Part shown: one piece after another, positions 32,556 through 39,964 of the stretch | Layout of the letters: each line of letters begins with the position of its first letter | How positions within the stretch are numbered: the stretch's first letter is position 1 | DNA from: a virus | Direction: 5' to 3' (one strand) | IMG/VR virus record: IMGVR_UViG_3300032323_002612 | Coordinates: 1 to 55,195 of that record | Length of the DNA stretch: 55,195 bases | The notes under the pieces: model-generated | The model's database searches: none | Seen by the model: the letters and a program-made list of their open reading frames with translations, nothing else | Told to the model about the DNA's origin: nothing | Made by a program: the position numbers and the translations under genes

Positions 32556-33003
32556 TGGAGAATCCTCTTATTTGCCAATATTTAGCCGAATTAATACATT
32601 TCTCTAATTCGTTGTTCAATGCATTATAGTACTCAACCTTGCTTTGTATCTTGGTTGTTACTGATTCGTAGAAGTCTTGGCTACGACTTCTTTCCGCTAG
32701 GGCCCGTCGGCATCGTATGTCTGCCGCTAGGCTGTGTTTTTTGTTGTCCAGCAAATGAATGCTGCGTGCTAGTGCGTGCTGGTTTAGGTGATCGGCTATG
32801 CACCAGCTAATGGCACTGCGTTTGCTGCTAAAAGTCAAAGAATCTTGATTTTTGATGCTGACAGCAACATTGTGTTGTGCAGGAATCACATGATATTTGC
32901 CAAATGCGTTATAACCATTTTTGCCGTCAGGCACAATGAGTTTGCTAGCTAAACTCTGAATTTCTTTGGTAGCAAAACGTTCAAGTTTTTCGTGGCGTAT
33001 CAT
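32497..33003 (-). CDS. Conserved phage protein (RHEKLERFATKEIQ type)
   Basis: 168 aa from the ATG at 33003, which overlaps the upstream stop as ATGA. The chain is basic and helical, with SLASKLIVPDGK, YHVIPAQHNV and CINSAKYWQIRGF motifs familiar from T4-like marine phages. Its last 19 codons overlap the start of the downstream gene by 59 nt, an unusually long overlap here. Function unknown. Confidence 0.62.
   Translation of the reverse strand: MIRHEKLERFATKEIQSLASKLIVPDGKNGYNAFGKYHVIPAQHNVAVSIKNQDSLTFSSKRSAISWCIADHLNQHALARSIHLLDNKKHSLAADIRCRRALAERSRSQDFYESVTTKIQSKVEYYNALNNELEKCINSAKYWQIRGFSNETERPGRSASHKANRQSI
32579..32586 (-). promoter_or_regulatory. T4-late-like box GCTAAATA
   Basis: GCTAAATA with predicted +1 near 32573, giving an 18-nt leader with GAGGAT for the 301-aa gene. 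It lies within the overlapping upstream gene. Confidence 0.5.
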
Positions 33004-33263
33004 TTGAATACGTATTGAGTCAGCAACCATACCACTGTAGATGTCAAGGCACCGATTATGCCAATGCCCCAACCAATTAGTTGATCGTTGCGTTTTTCAG
33101 CCATCTTGTTTACTGTGGCTGCAATAACACCAACATCTGAATGCACTTCTGCGATTTTGCCGTCAACAGATTCCAGCTTGAGCTCCAGCATTTTGTAACG
33201 CTCGGCACACAATTCAACGTGGGCTTCCAAGCTCTTTTTTTCAATGTCAGTGGTATCGACCAT
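33000..33263 (-). CDS. XhlA-like membrane protein, possible lysis accessory
   Basis: 87 aa. A charged helical N-terminal part (about 10-55, heptad-like) is followed by one transmembrane segment (about 63-84, GWGIGIIGALTSTVVWLL) and a short basic end. This is the layout of XhlA/haemolysin-type holin partners and of some tail-anchored phage proteins. GGAGA precedes the ATG and CATAAATA is 19 nt upstream. Lysis is an inference; no endolysin is next to it. Confidence 0.5.
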   Translation of the reverse strand: MVDTTDIEKKSLEAHVELCAERYKMLELKLESVDGKIAEVHSDVGVIAATVNKMAEKRNDQLIGWGIGIIGALTSTVVWLLTQYVFK

Positions 33264-33264
33264 G

Positions 33265-33699
33265 TCAAATCTCCAGTGGTGTATTTATGGGTTCAAACCA
33301 AATGTTTTGATCTGCACCTTGAGTAATCAACACAGTTTCTTCAGTAAGAGTTTCTGTTAGTCCAGTGATCATGGGCACGCCTGTGCACTCATTGACCAAA
33401 CCTGATAGGTCATCTTCTTGACCGGACGTACTGTATACTAATCCAGATTCTACTTCAAATTCAAAACTCCATACACCACTATCTTGCCCCAAATTAGTGA
33501 CTGATATAGGTTGTGTTCTTAGACTGATCAACTGGGTCAGTGTTTCCCAGTTTCGTTGTTGGTTTCTGGCATAGATCCAGGTCAGCTGATCCCGAACCAC
33601 ACCGCCGGCACCATGTTCAAATGGTACCTGACTGGGTCTAAAATGACCAGTTACTCCAGTAGCACTGCAATCAAAAAAAGTTCTACATATGATTTTCAT
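33265..33699 (-). CDS. Predicted virion protein
   Basis: 144 aa. Starts MKIICRTFFDCSATGVTGHF and is beta-rich with many Thr, Gln and Trp. Similar proteins lie in the structural blocks of related phages, from memory. No domain recognised. A GTTAAATA box puts +1 at about 33702, three bases before the ATG, so the mRNA may be leaderless. Confidence 0.6.
   Translation of the reverse strand: MKIICRTFFDCSATGVTGHFRPSQVPFEHGAGGVVRDQLTWIYARNQQRNWETLTQLISLRTQPISVTNLGQDSGVWSFEFEVESGLVYSTSGQEDDLSGLVNECTGVPMITGLTETLTEETVLITQGADQNIWFEPINTPLEI
33282..33289 (-). promoter_or_regulatory. T4-late-like box CATAAATA
   Basis: CATAAATA lies in the last codons of the upstream gene. Predicted +1 near 33276 leaves a 13-nt leader with GGAGA. 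Confidence 0.6.
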
Positions 33700-33707
33700 T
33701 CTACGGG

Positions 33708-33715
33708 TATTTAAC
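33708..33715 (-). promoter_or_regulatory. T4-late-like box GTTAAATA
   Basis: GTTAAATA between the terminator at 33723-33752 and the ATG at 33699. The predicted +1 is 33702. Confidence 0.55.
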
Positions 33716-33722
33716 GGCCAAC

Positions 33723-33752
33723 AAAAAGCCCAGGATATTTCTATCCTGGGCT
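33723..33752 (-). terminator. Rho-independent terminator
   Basis: An 11-bp perfect stem, AGCCCAGGATA (33727-33737) with TATCCTGGGCT (33742-33752), has a 4-nt loop. On the minus strand it is followed by TTTTT. It ends the 33773-34174 transcript. Confidence 0.92.
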
Positions 33753-33772
33753 GTTGCTTAATCAGCTAGTGA

Positions 33773-34174
33773 TTAGGAAGTAGCTAGTTTGAAGCCTGTG
33801 CTAGCAGCACTGTTCAACTGGAAACCAGTGTAAGTGATGTTGGCAGCAGCCAAGAATTCAGCAGCTGATGTGTTGGTAGTTGCGTTGGCGAATGCACCTG
33901 TTGGGAATATGCCAAAGCTGATCTGTGCTCCGTCAACTTGATACACAGCCACTGTGCATGTTTGTTGAACAGCTTGAATAACGTTGGCAACGTATTCTTG
34001 AACGTCTTGTTGTGCAGCAACTGATGTGTTAGCAGTTACGCTGAAGAAGTCCAGCTTGGGACCAGCAGGGTTTACTGGTGTTGCTGCGGTAGAAGCACCG
34101 GCTGCAACTGGTTGACGAACGTCAATGGCGAATACTGGTTGTGCGTCGCCGTTTACTGGGGTAATGAATGCCAT
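33773..34174 (-). CDS. Predicted virion protein
   Basis: 133 aa, very low in Lys and Arg and rich in Ala, Thr, Val and Asn, as in abundant capsid or tail decoration proteins. No domain recognised. It stands alone between a CATAAATA box and a strong terminator, a pattern that fits a highly expressed single-gene late transcript. Confidence 0.62.
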   Translation of the reverse strand: MAFITPVNGDAQPVFAIDVRQPVAAGASTAATPVNPAGPKLDFFSVTANTSVAAQQDVQEYVANVIQAVQQTCTVAVYQVDGAQISFGIFPTGAFANATTNTSAAEFLAAANITYTGFQLNSAASTGFKLATS

Positions 34175-34214
34175 GATAAATTTCCTTTAAGTTAGTGGGT
34201 TTTAGCCCTACACT

Positions 34215-34222
34215 TATTTATG
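34215..34222 (-). promoter_or_regulatory. T4-late-like box CATAAATA
   Basis: CATAAATA, 41 nt upstream of the ATG at 34174. Predicted leader is about 35 nt. Confidence 0.65.
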
Positions 34223-34235
34223 TCTTTGGCAAAAA

Positions 34236-36128
34236 TCACCGAGTTTGCGGATTGTTTTGCATGCGATTTTGAGCAGCAAAAGCATTGGGATCAAAGCGAT
34301 TCACTGCCTTGGCATAGCCTGCAGGTGTGGCCATAACCCAACCTTCTTGTCCAGGATGCTCAAGATCAGCCTGTCGCAAGATATCCATCTTGATGTCATG
34401 CAACAACAAGAATGCTGTAAATGCAGCAGCCATGGCCTGTGTGTTTGATGTAGGGCTTTGCAAGTATTCCACAATGTTGCGGAACTTTTGAGGTGTTACC
34501 TTGGTCTTGAGCCATTCTCCAAACTCGGGCAACAATGTTTGCGGATTCAGGGGTGTACCTACTTTGGTGTTGATGTAGTCCACACACAGTTTGGCCAAGT
34601 CAGTGATCTTGTTGGCACGCAGTTCCACAGGATTGAACAAGGTATTGATCGCTGCACCACTGGTGCGTACCAGTTGCTTGAGTTGTTTGACTTTGGTAGG
34701 CTCAACAGCAAGTTGTCGTGGTGTAGCAGGACGCTCCAGCATCAAGCCAGGTACTTCGTTGAAACTAACGCCGCTCAAGGGCTGTCGAGCATCGCCAACA
34801 TCCCCATACATGCTATGAATAGCAATACCAATGTTGCTGTTGCCAATGCGTTGTCCCAAGGAACTTCGTGCTGGAATTTTGTACTCAACAGTGTTGGGAC
34901 GGAACACATAGTTTCCTGCAATTTCAGGTGGTGTCTGCATGTACAACAAGTCACCTTTGACATAGCCACGGAAGTTGGAGGGTAATGCAGCCTCTAGTAC
35001 TGGAAACAGTTCAGCATACAACTGAATCAGTTCTGTGCGATCACCTGAACGACGATTCTGTATGTCCGCCATCATGCGTGGGCTAGTAGCTAAACCATCG
35101 TAACCTTTGGCTTCAAAACCTGATCCGTCTGTGAGCACAAACTCACCTGTGGAGGGTTTGCGACCAAATATCACAGCAGGTTTGCCGTCCCACTTGGCAG
35201 TGGTAGTGCTGGGTTTTTCTGTGGCGTGCTGCACAATTTCTAGAGCGTCCAAGATGCCCTGGGTGCCACGGCGAAACACTAAATCTTCCAAGTGTTCAAT
35301 ACCCTTGGCCCTACCACCTACACCGGGCTCTTCTGCTTCTACTAAGGCAACATAGCCCTTGTTGACAATGCGATCGCGTAGACGTCCCAGGAACCCCACG
35401 TCATCTTCAGACATAGATTGCTGTGGTTCCTGCAGACCTTCACGTGCCAGATATTCACGGAAATCTTTTAGTTTGACTTCTCGATCAGGATCATTGCTGA
35501 GTGCTTTGTAGATGCTTTCTACATTCTTTAGATTTTCTCGAGAGAATGCAGGACCCAGTAGTACTTTGGCCACATAGTTAGGGTCTTGTCCGCCTTTGAC
35601 CAATTCATTTGTGGTGCGACTAAACATGCCATTGGCACCCACTTTGAGTCCCAGGACCTTGGCAATGCTTGACATCAACACATTGCGGTTCATGCCTTTG
35701 TAGTTGGATCCTTCTGCACCGCCGTAGAAGAATGTGCCCCAGTCCAGGTTAGGGAAAAACATAAAGTCTGTTTGCACATAGCCTTTGTCGGGATCTCCAG
35801 CAATAGGAGTACGGAAATGTACTTCGCCAGCTTTTTTGACCCATTCACGTGGATCTTGTTTTTGACTTTGCACAAACTGTGTGAGTTTGGCAGCAAGTTG
35901 ATCTTTGTTGATTTCACTGAGATCCACAGCTAAATCCAGGTCTCCAGATGTGGGCTTGCGACCTGTGGATCCTAACCAACGCTCTTCAGGGAATTCCATG
36001 CCCAGAACGTTTTCAAGATACGCAATGGTAGCAGGTACATCTGCTTGATTGATGCGTTGTGTCAATGGGCTGCCTTGCTGGTCCTTAAAGACATTGCCAC
36101 CTTCCAGTAGTGTGTGTAGTAGTTTCAT
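34236..36128 (-). CDS. Two-domain nucleotidyltransferase-like virion-associated protein (DUF6267-like C-terminal half)
   Basis: 630 aa. Residues 50-130 look like a small nucleotidyltransferase fold: GSTGR (53-57), GDLDLAVD with Asp63 and Asp65, and QTDF with Asp121. Residues 278-450 resemble the DUF6267 family: IEHLEDLVF, then AKWDGKPAV with a K-x-D-G (312-315) like the ligase/capping nucleophile motif, SGFEAKGYDG, GYVKGDLLY and TVEYKIP. The N-terminus KLLHTLLEG contains L-x-E followed by Gly, like T4 prohead-protease sites. It is in the virion block and overlaps the upstream gene by 4 nt. Activity is unproven. Confidence 0.68.
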   Translation of the reverse strand: MKLLHTLLEGGNVFKDQQGSPLTQRINQADVPATIAYLENVLGMEFPEERWLGSTGRKPTSGDLDLAVDLSEINKDQLAAKLTQFVQSQKQDPREWVKKAGEVHFRTPIAGDPDKGYVQTDFMFFPNLDWGTFFYGGAEGSNYKGMNRNVLMSSIAKVLGLKVGANGMFSRTTNELVKGGQDPNYVAKVLLGPAFSRENLKNVESIYKALSNDPDREVKLKDFREYLAREGLQEPQQSMSEDDVGFLGRLRDRIVNKGYVALVEAEEPGVGGRAKGIEHLEDLVFRRGTQGILDALEIVQHATEKPSTTTAKWDGKPAVIFGRKPSTGEFVLTDGSGFEAKGYDGLATSPRMMADIQNRRSGDRTELIQLYAELFPVLEAALPSNFRGYVKGDLLYMQTPPEIAGNYVFRPNTVEYKIPARSSLGQRIGNSNIGIAIHSMYGDVGDARQPLSGVSFNEVPGLMLERPATPRQLAVEPTKVKQLKQLVRTSGAAINTLFNPVELRANKITDLAKLCVDYINTKVGTPLNPQTLLPEFGEWLKTKVTPQKFRNIVEYLQSPTSNTQAMAAAFTAFLLLHDIKMDILRQADLEHPGQEGWVMATPAGYAKAVNRFDPNAFAAQNRMQNNPQTR

Positions 36129-36826
36129 GTTTTGGGAAGATTTTGGGTTTGCATTTTTTGTGCCAAAACGTGACTGGGATCACCAGCATTGAATGGTTTT
36201 CCATTGTACAACATTTGACCAGCAGGATCAAATGTTACTTTGGCTGGCTGGCCACGCTCAGAGCCCTCTGCATCTGTGCCAGAAAATGCTCTGACGTTTT
36301 GTGCTTGAGCAATCATGGTGGCCAGACTTTCCCAGGCACGACTCATTGCAGCAGGATCTGTCTTGGGTGCCATGGTGGCCTTGATCACTTCTTCTTTGGC
36401 TTGCATTAATTTTTCAATAGTTGCTTGGCTTTGCCCGCTAGTATCTTTGGCATTAGCCAGCTTGGTTACATCAAATCCCGACAGGCTGTTGATCAAGGTC
36501 TGAAGTTCCAATTCAATTGCAGGCAGTTTGATTTGATCTACACTTATGATCTTGGGCTTGTGTTGTACAATCATGTTTTGTACTTCGGTGGCCCAGGTTT
36601 CTTGAGCTTTCTTGGCCAAGGCCTTTATCATGCCAGCATTCATTTTCATTGCAGCACCTTGTCGCTGTGCTGCGGTTGCATAGGGACCTTCACGACCACT
36701 GGGATCATCTAAATTGGCACCCACTGCTGATGCAGCTTTTTGTGCTAGAGCACCGCCTAGAGTACTGGCCATTGCACCCAGTACTTCATTGACTCTGGGT
36801 TTTCTTGTTATTTCATAAATCTGCAT
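36125..36826 (-). CDS. Predicted virion-associated protein
   Basis: 233 aa. Starts MQIYEITRK, again with an I-x-E near the N-terminus, then an Ala/Gly-rich stretch and long helices (about 60-150). The C-terminal DPAGQMLYNGKPFNAGD part looks like a short beta hairpin. No known domain. It overlaps the 630-aa gene by ATGA and the upstream gene by 14 nt. Head-internal location is inferred only. Confidence 0.58.
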   Translation of the reverse strand: MQIYEITRKPRVNEVLGAMASTLGGALAQKAASAVGANLDDPSGREGPYATAAQRQGAAMKMNAGMIKALAKKAQETWATEVQNMIVQHKPKIISVDQIKLPAIELELQTLINSLSGFDVTKLANAKDTSGQSQATIEKLMQAKEEVIKATMAPKTDPAAMSRAWESLATMIAQAQNVRAFSGTDAEGSERGQPAKVTFDPAGQMLYNGKPFNAGDPSHVLAQKMQTQNLPKT

Positions 36827-37073
36827 CAGTTTTCCTTACTGATCTGGAAAACTTTCCAGAATCTTTGGTTCGTATGGCATTGAGCAATTTGCGTGTGAGA
36901 TTTTCTGCCTGGTCTCTAGGAAACTCGGATTCAATCTGTTCTATCAAGCGTATAGCAGAAGCAATCACATTGCTGGCACGACTTTCAATGATATGCCTGC
37001 GATCACGCTCAGCATACTTTTCTTCGTACAATGTGTCCAATTCTTCCAGGATACTTTTTGTTTTCTTCTGCAT
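36813..37073 (-). CDS. Small helical phage protein
   Basis: 86 aa, almost entirely helical and charged (KKTKSILEELDTLYEEKY), likely a coiled coil. First gene after a GCTAAATA box, predicted leader 14 nt. It overlaps the next gene by 14 nt. Function unknown. Confidence 0.6.
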   Translation of the reverse strand: MQKKTKSILEELDTLYEEKYAERDRRHIIESRASNVIASAIRLIEQIESEFPRDQAENLTRKLLNAIRTKDSGKFSRSVRKTDADL

Positions 37074-37092
37074 TGTTCAAGGGCCTTTGGAT

Positions 37093-37100
37093 TATTTAGC
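37093..37100 (-). promoter_or_regulatory. T4-late-like box GCTAAATA (divergent pair)
   Basis: GCTAAATA on the minus strand, back-to-back with a plus-strand box at 37115-37122. It serves the 36813-37073 gene. Confidence 0.6.
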
Positions 37101-37114
37101 GGATTCTGAATTCT

Positions 37115-37122
37115 AATAAATA
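37115..37122 (+). promoter_or_regulatory. T4-late-like box AATAAATA (divergent pair)
   Basis: AATAAATA on the plus strand. Predicted +1 near 37128, 25-nt leader with AAGGA before the ATG at 37153. Confidence 0.65.
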
Positions 37123-37152
37123 TCTACAACTGCTGCAAAGCAAAGGAACAAC

Positions 37153-38106
37153 ATGACCAGTCAAATCAACCCCCAAGACATCAACGGCAACTATCCAGTT
37201 GCTGGGCAACCCAACAACACCAAAGGGTTTCGTGATAATTTTACCAATACCAAAACCAACTTTGAGTATGCGGCCAACGAGATCACCGAATTACAAAACA
37301 AAGCTGTGCTCAAGCAAGCATTGACTGGTGGTACTTTGGACAACAACATGAATGATGCCTTGCTCTATGCAGCCAAGATACAAGATTTTAGTGCAACGTC
37401 GGTGCAGATTGCAACCACTTCGGGCTTGGTCAACATTGACTATACTGCTGGTCATTATCAGCGTGTGAGTACCACAGGCAGTATCAATTTGGGTTTCTCT
37501 AATTGGCCTGCCAACAACTCAGCTGGTTGGGTCCGCGTGGTCATCAACATTACTAGCACTGCTCACACAGTAACTCTGCCCGCTGAAGTAAGTGTGGGTA
37601 CCACTGGTATTCAGGGTCTAGCAGGCACTGTGATCACATTTGCTGCCACTGGCACATACAGTTTTGAGTTTGTGAGTTATGACAGCGGAGCAACTATTAC
37701 CATCCAAGACCTTAGTCGTCCACTGAACCGTTATACCAACGGAGTGACTTCTAATTCTGCCACAGCAGGCATTGGATATGCCACAGGTGCTGGAGGTGCT
37801 GTAACTCAATTGACCAGCAAAAGTACTGGTGTTACCCTAAACAGAGTGTCGGGACAAATTACCATGAACAATGCGTCGTTGGCCGCGGCTGCAGAAGTCA
37901 GCTTTACACTGACCAACAGCACCATTGCTGCCACTGACGTAGTTTATACCTGCATTGGATCTGGTGCCACCGCTGGTGCTTACAACACACAGGTAGATGC
38001 TGTGGCCGACGGCAGTTGCAGAATTGGAGTGGGCAACAAAAGCACCGGCCCTCTCAGCGAAGCCATTGTGTTGAACTTTGTTGTGATCAAGGCGGTAGCC
38101 GGCTAA
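37153..38106 (+). CDS. Virion structural protein (fibre-like)
   Basis: 317 aa. The N-terminus (SQINPQDINGNYPVAGQ, GFRDNFTNTKTNFE) recurs in cyanophage virion proteins. The rest is Thr/Ala/Gly-rich beta structure typical of tail fibres or decoration proteins. AAGGA precedes the ATG. It converges on the radical SAM gene with a 20-nt overlap of coding ends. Confidence 0.75.
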   Translation: MTSQINPQDINGNYPVAGQPNNTKGFRDNFTNTKTNFEYAANEITELQNKAVLKQALTGGTLDNNMNDALLYAAKIQDFSATSVQIATTSGLVNIDYTAGHYQRVSTTGSINLGFSNWPANNSAGWVRVVINITSTAHTVTLPAEVSVGTTGIQGLAGTVITFAATGTYSFEFVSYDSGATITIQDLSRPLNRYTNGVTSNSATAGIGYATGAGGAVTQLTSKSTGVTLNRVSGQITMNNASLAAAAEVSFTLTNSTIAATDVVYTCIGSGATAGAYNTQVDAVADGSCRIGVGNKSTGPLSEAIVLNFVVIKAVAG

Positions 38107-39283
38107 TCATCTCTGCCAGTTCATGAAACGTCAAAGCTAGATCTTGTTGTCGCAACAGGTCTAGCTTTTTTGTTGACTCCAAGAACTTGGTCCACAGTTG
38201 AGGTTGATTGCTCAATGGCATATCCATGAAATCCAAGATGCTGGTGATTTGCCAATTAGGCGAACTTGCTTCTAATTTGGCTCGCACTTGTTGTTTGATA
38301 ACATCGGGCATGGCTCGCACATTGAGATATTGAGGATGGTGCACCATGTTGTAAAACACAGGAATACTGCGAGCACAAAAATATTCTTGTAGTTCTATGA
38401 CCTGCAACACATTCAAAACACACACTGTGATGCAAACATGCATGCGAATGTTGTTGTGATTGCGAACAAGATTCTGATAGCGAGCAAGATTTTGTTCCAC
38501 TGTACTCCAGGTTTCACCATAGCGTATGTAATCATAATGTGCACCAATACCGTCAATGCTGACATCAATTACTACACTTTTGAATTGAGCAAGAATGTCA
38601 ATGTAGTCTTGATTCCATACTGTGCAATTGGTGTTGATGTGTATGCTTTGCTGTGCCGCTCGTCCTGACTCCACACTTTTTTGTAGAATCACAAACACAT
38701 TGTCCAACAGCATAGGTTCTGCACCATAGATATCGTAGTACTCTACATCAGTGAACCAAGTTTCTAGGTCAGACCATAGCTGTGTGTTGTCCCGATCATA
38801 GCTGGTGCGTATTCGACGCCATCTTTCGAGATATTTGCGATAATCAGGTTCCTGTTCACGTGCTTCAACTTCCCAGTAGTCCCGATACCATTTGCTTGAC
38901 ACCTCGGGCCAGCATGTTCTGCAGGCCAAGTTACAGGTGTTACCGGGCTTGAGATCTACCAGCTGTGGACGTTCAGGATTGACTGTGATATCGGCAAACT
39001 GTCGGTTGGCCTCAGTGCGACGGCTTGTACGGCCAGCACTTTCTTCATTCCAACATGCACTGCAATTTGGATGCTGAATGCCAGCTTCGAGATCTGCTTG
39101 AATTTGTTTTCGAGTAGGACTATTCCAGGCCTGTTCAATGGTGCCTGTGTCTAGATATATTTCTTGCCCTGACTCATCTTGCAAGTAGGTTTGGCTGTGG
39201 CAGCACAGCAAACATCGTCCCGAATTGTGTAATGCTAGGCCTGTGTCAGCCCAAGCACAATACAAATTTTTGCCTTTTTCCAT
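38087..39283 (-). CDS. Radical SAM protein with N-terminal cysteine module
   Basis: 398 aa. CNLACRTC (Cys117, Cys121, Cys124) is the radical SAM site. As at 26617-27984, extra cysteines lie before it: CLLCC (24-28) and PNCSACWNEESAG (Cys74, Cys77). IDGIGAHYDYIRYG and the C-terminal VHHPQYLNVRAMP pattern also match that protein. It stands alone, away from the iscU operon. Substrate unknown. Confidence 0.85.
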   Translation of the reverse strand: MEKGKNLYCAWADTGLALHNSGRCLLCCHSQTYLQDESGQEIYLDTGTIEQAWNSPTRKQIQADLEAGIQHPNCSACWNEESAGRTSRRTEANRQFADITVNPERPQLVDLKPGNTCNLACRTCWPEVSSKWYRDYWEVEAREQEPDYRKYLERWRRIRTSYDRDNTQLWSDLETWFTDVEYYDIYGAEPMLLDNVFVILQKSVESGRAAQQSIHINTNCTVWNQDYIDILAQFKSVVIDVSIDGIGAHYDYIRYGETWSTVEQNLARYQNLVRNHNNIRMHVCITVCVLNVLQVIELQEYFCARSIPVFYNMVHHPQYLNVRAMPDVIKQQVRAKLEASSPNWQITSILDFMDMPLSNQPQLWTKFLESTKKLDLLRQQDLALTFHELAEMISRLPP

Positions 39284-39300
39284 TGTGTCCGTATCCTATG

Positions 39301-39308
39301 ATTAAATA
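39301..39308 (+). promoter_or_regulatory. T4-late-like box ATTAAATA
   Basis: ATTAAATA touches the first ATG at 39308. Predicted +1 near 39314 favours the in-frame ATG at 39317. Confidence 0.45.
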
Positions 39309-39964
39309 TGTATGCTATGACAGAACTATCAACTATATTCACTCCTATTCGTTACCTTGTGAGCAAACTGCATCTCAAAATGCCGTATTCTTATGCAGAA
39401 TTGATTGCTGAACTTGAAAACGAAGATTGGAAACCACACGGCGATGTTGCTCCTGTGGGACACAATCCATGGCCAGGCATGCGGTATAAAGTGCTGAGCC
39501 CAAAATGGGAGAACAAAAAACTAACTGAAATTAGTCGTTACTTTGGTAGTTCAGCATTCAAACGTCAGGCTATCAACTGGATGTACGACAACTACCCTGG
39601 CACAGATGTTGCCTGGGGTATGGATCGAGACACTATGTTCCGTCAAAGCGAATCACACATTGAATTTACCAGAGACATGCCGGGTTTTGTGAACGCCTTG
39701 CACACTGACTATAGAAAACTAATTGCCACTGGCATGATTTACTTTAGCAATCGTGATACAGAAGATCTCAGTAGTTATTTCTACAAATCAGAACAGCGTG
39801 ATGATCCTGTGCGTATGACCACCAACTTTGGAGACGGTTGGTGGCATCAAAATGGCAACTATACCTGGCACGAAGGATGGAATCGCACAGACTCTGTACG
39901 CTACAGTGGCCTGTTGGGACTGACTATATACACCGCCGATGCTCCTGTGTGGCCAGGTCAGTAA
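39308..39964 (+). CDS. 2OG-Fe(II) oxygenase-like protein
   Basis: 218 aa from 39308, or 215 from the ATG at 39317. FVNALHTDYRKLIATGMIYFSN has a His-x-Asp iron pair followed by the usual short strand, and TWHEGWNRTDSVRYSG has the distal His and an Arg. It is the third such protein in the window. It ends just before the helicase gene in convergent orientation. Substrate unknown. Confidence 0.55.
   Translation: MYAMTELSTIFTPIRYLVSKLHLKMPYSYAELIAELENEDWKPHGDVAPVGHNPWPGMRYKVLSPKWENKKLTEISRYFGSSAFKRQAINWMYDNYPGTDVAWGMDRDTMFRQSESHIEFTRDMPGFVNALHTDYRKLIATGMIYFSNRDTEDLSSYFYKSEQRDDPVRMTTNFGDGWWHQNGNYTWHEGWNRTDSVRYSGLLGLTIYTADAPVWPGQ

Noticed and set aside
32619-32810. Plus-strand frame inside 32.6-32.8 kb
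   Set aside because: It is antisense to a minus-strand protein with conserved phage motifs, and no promoter or Shine-Dalgarno is seen.
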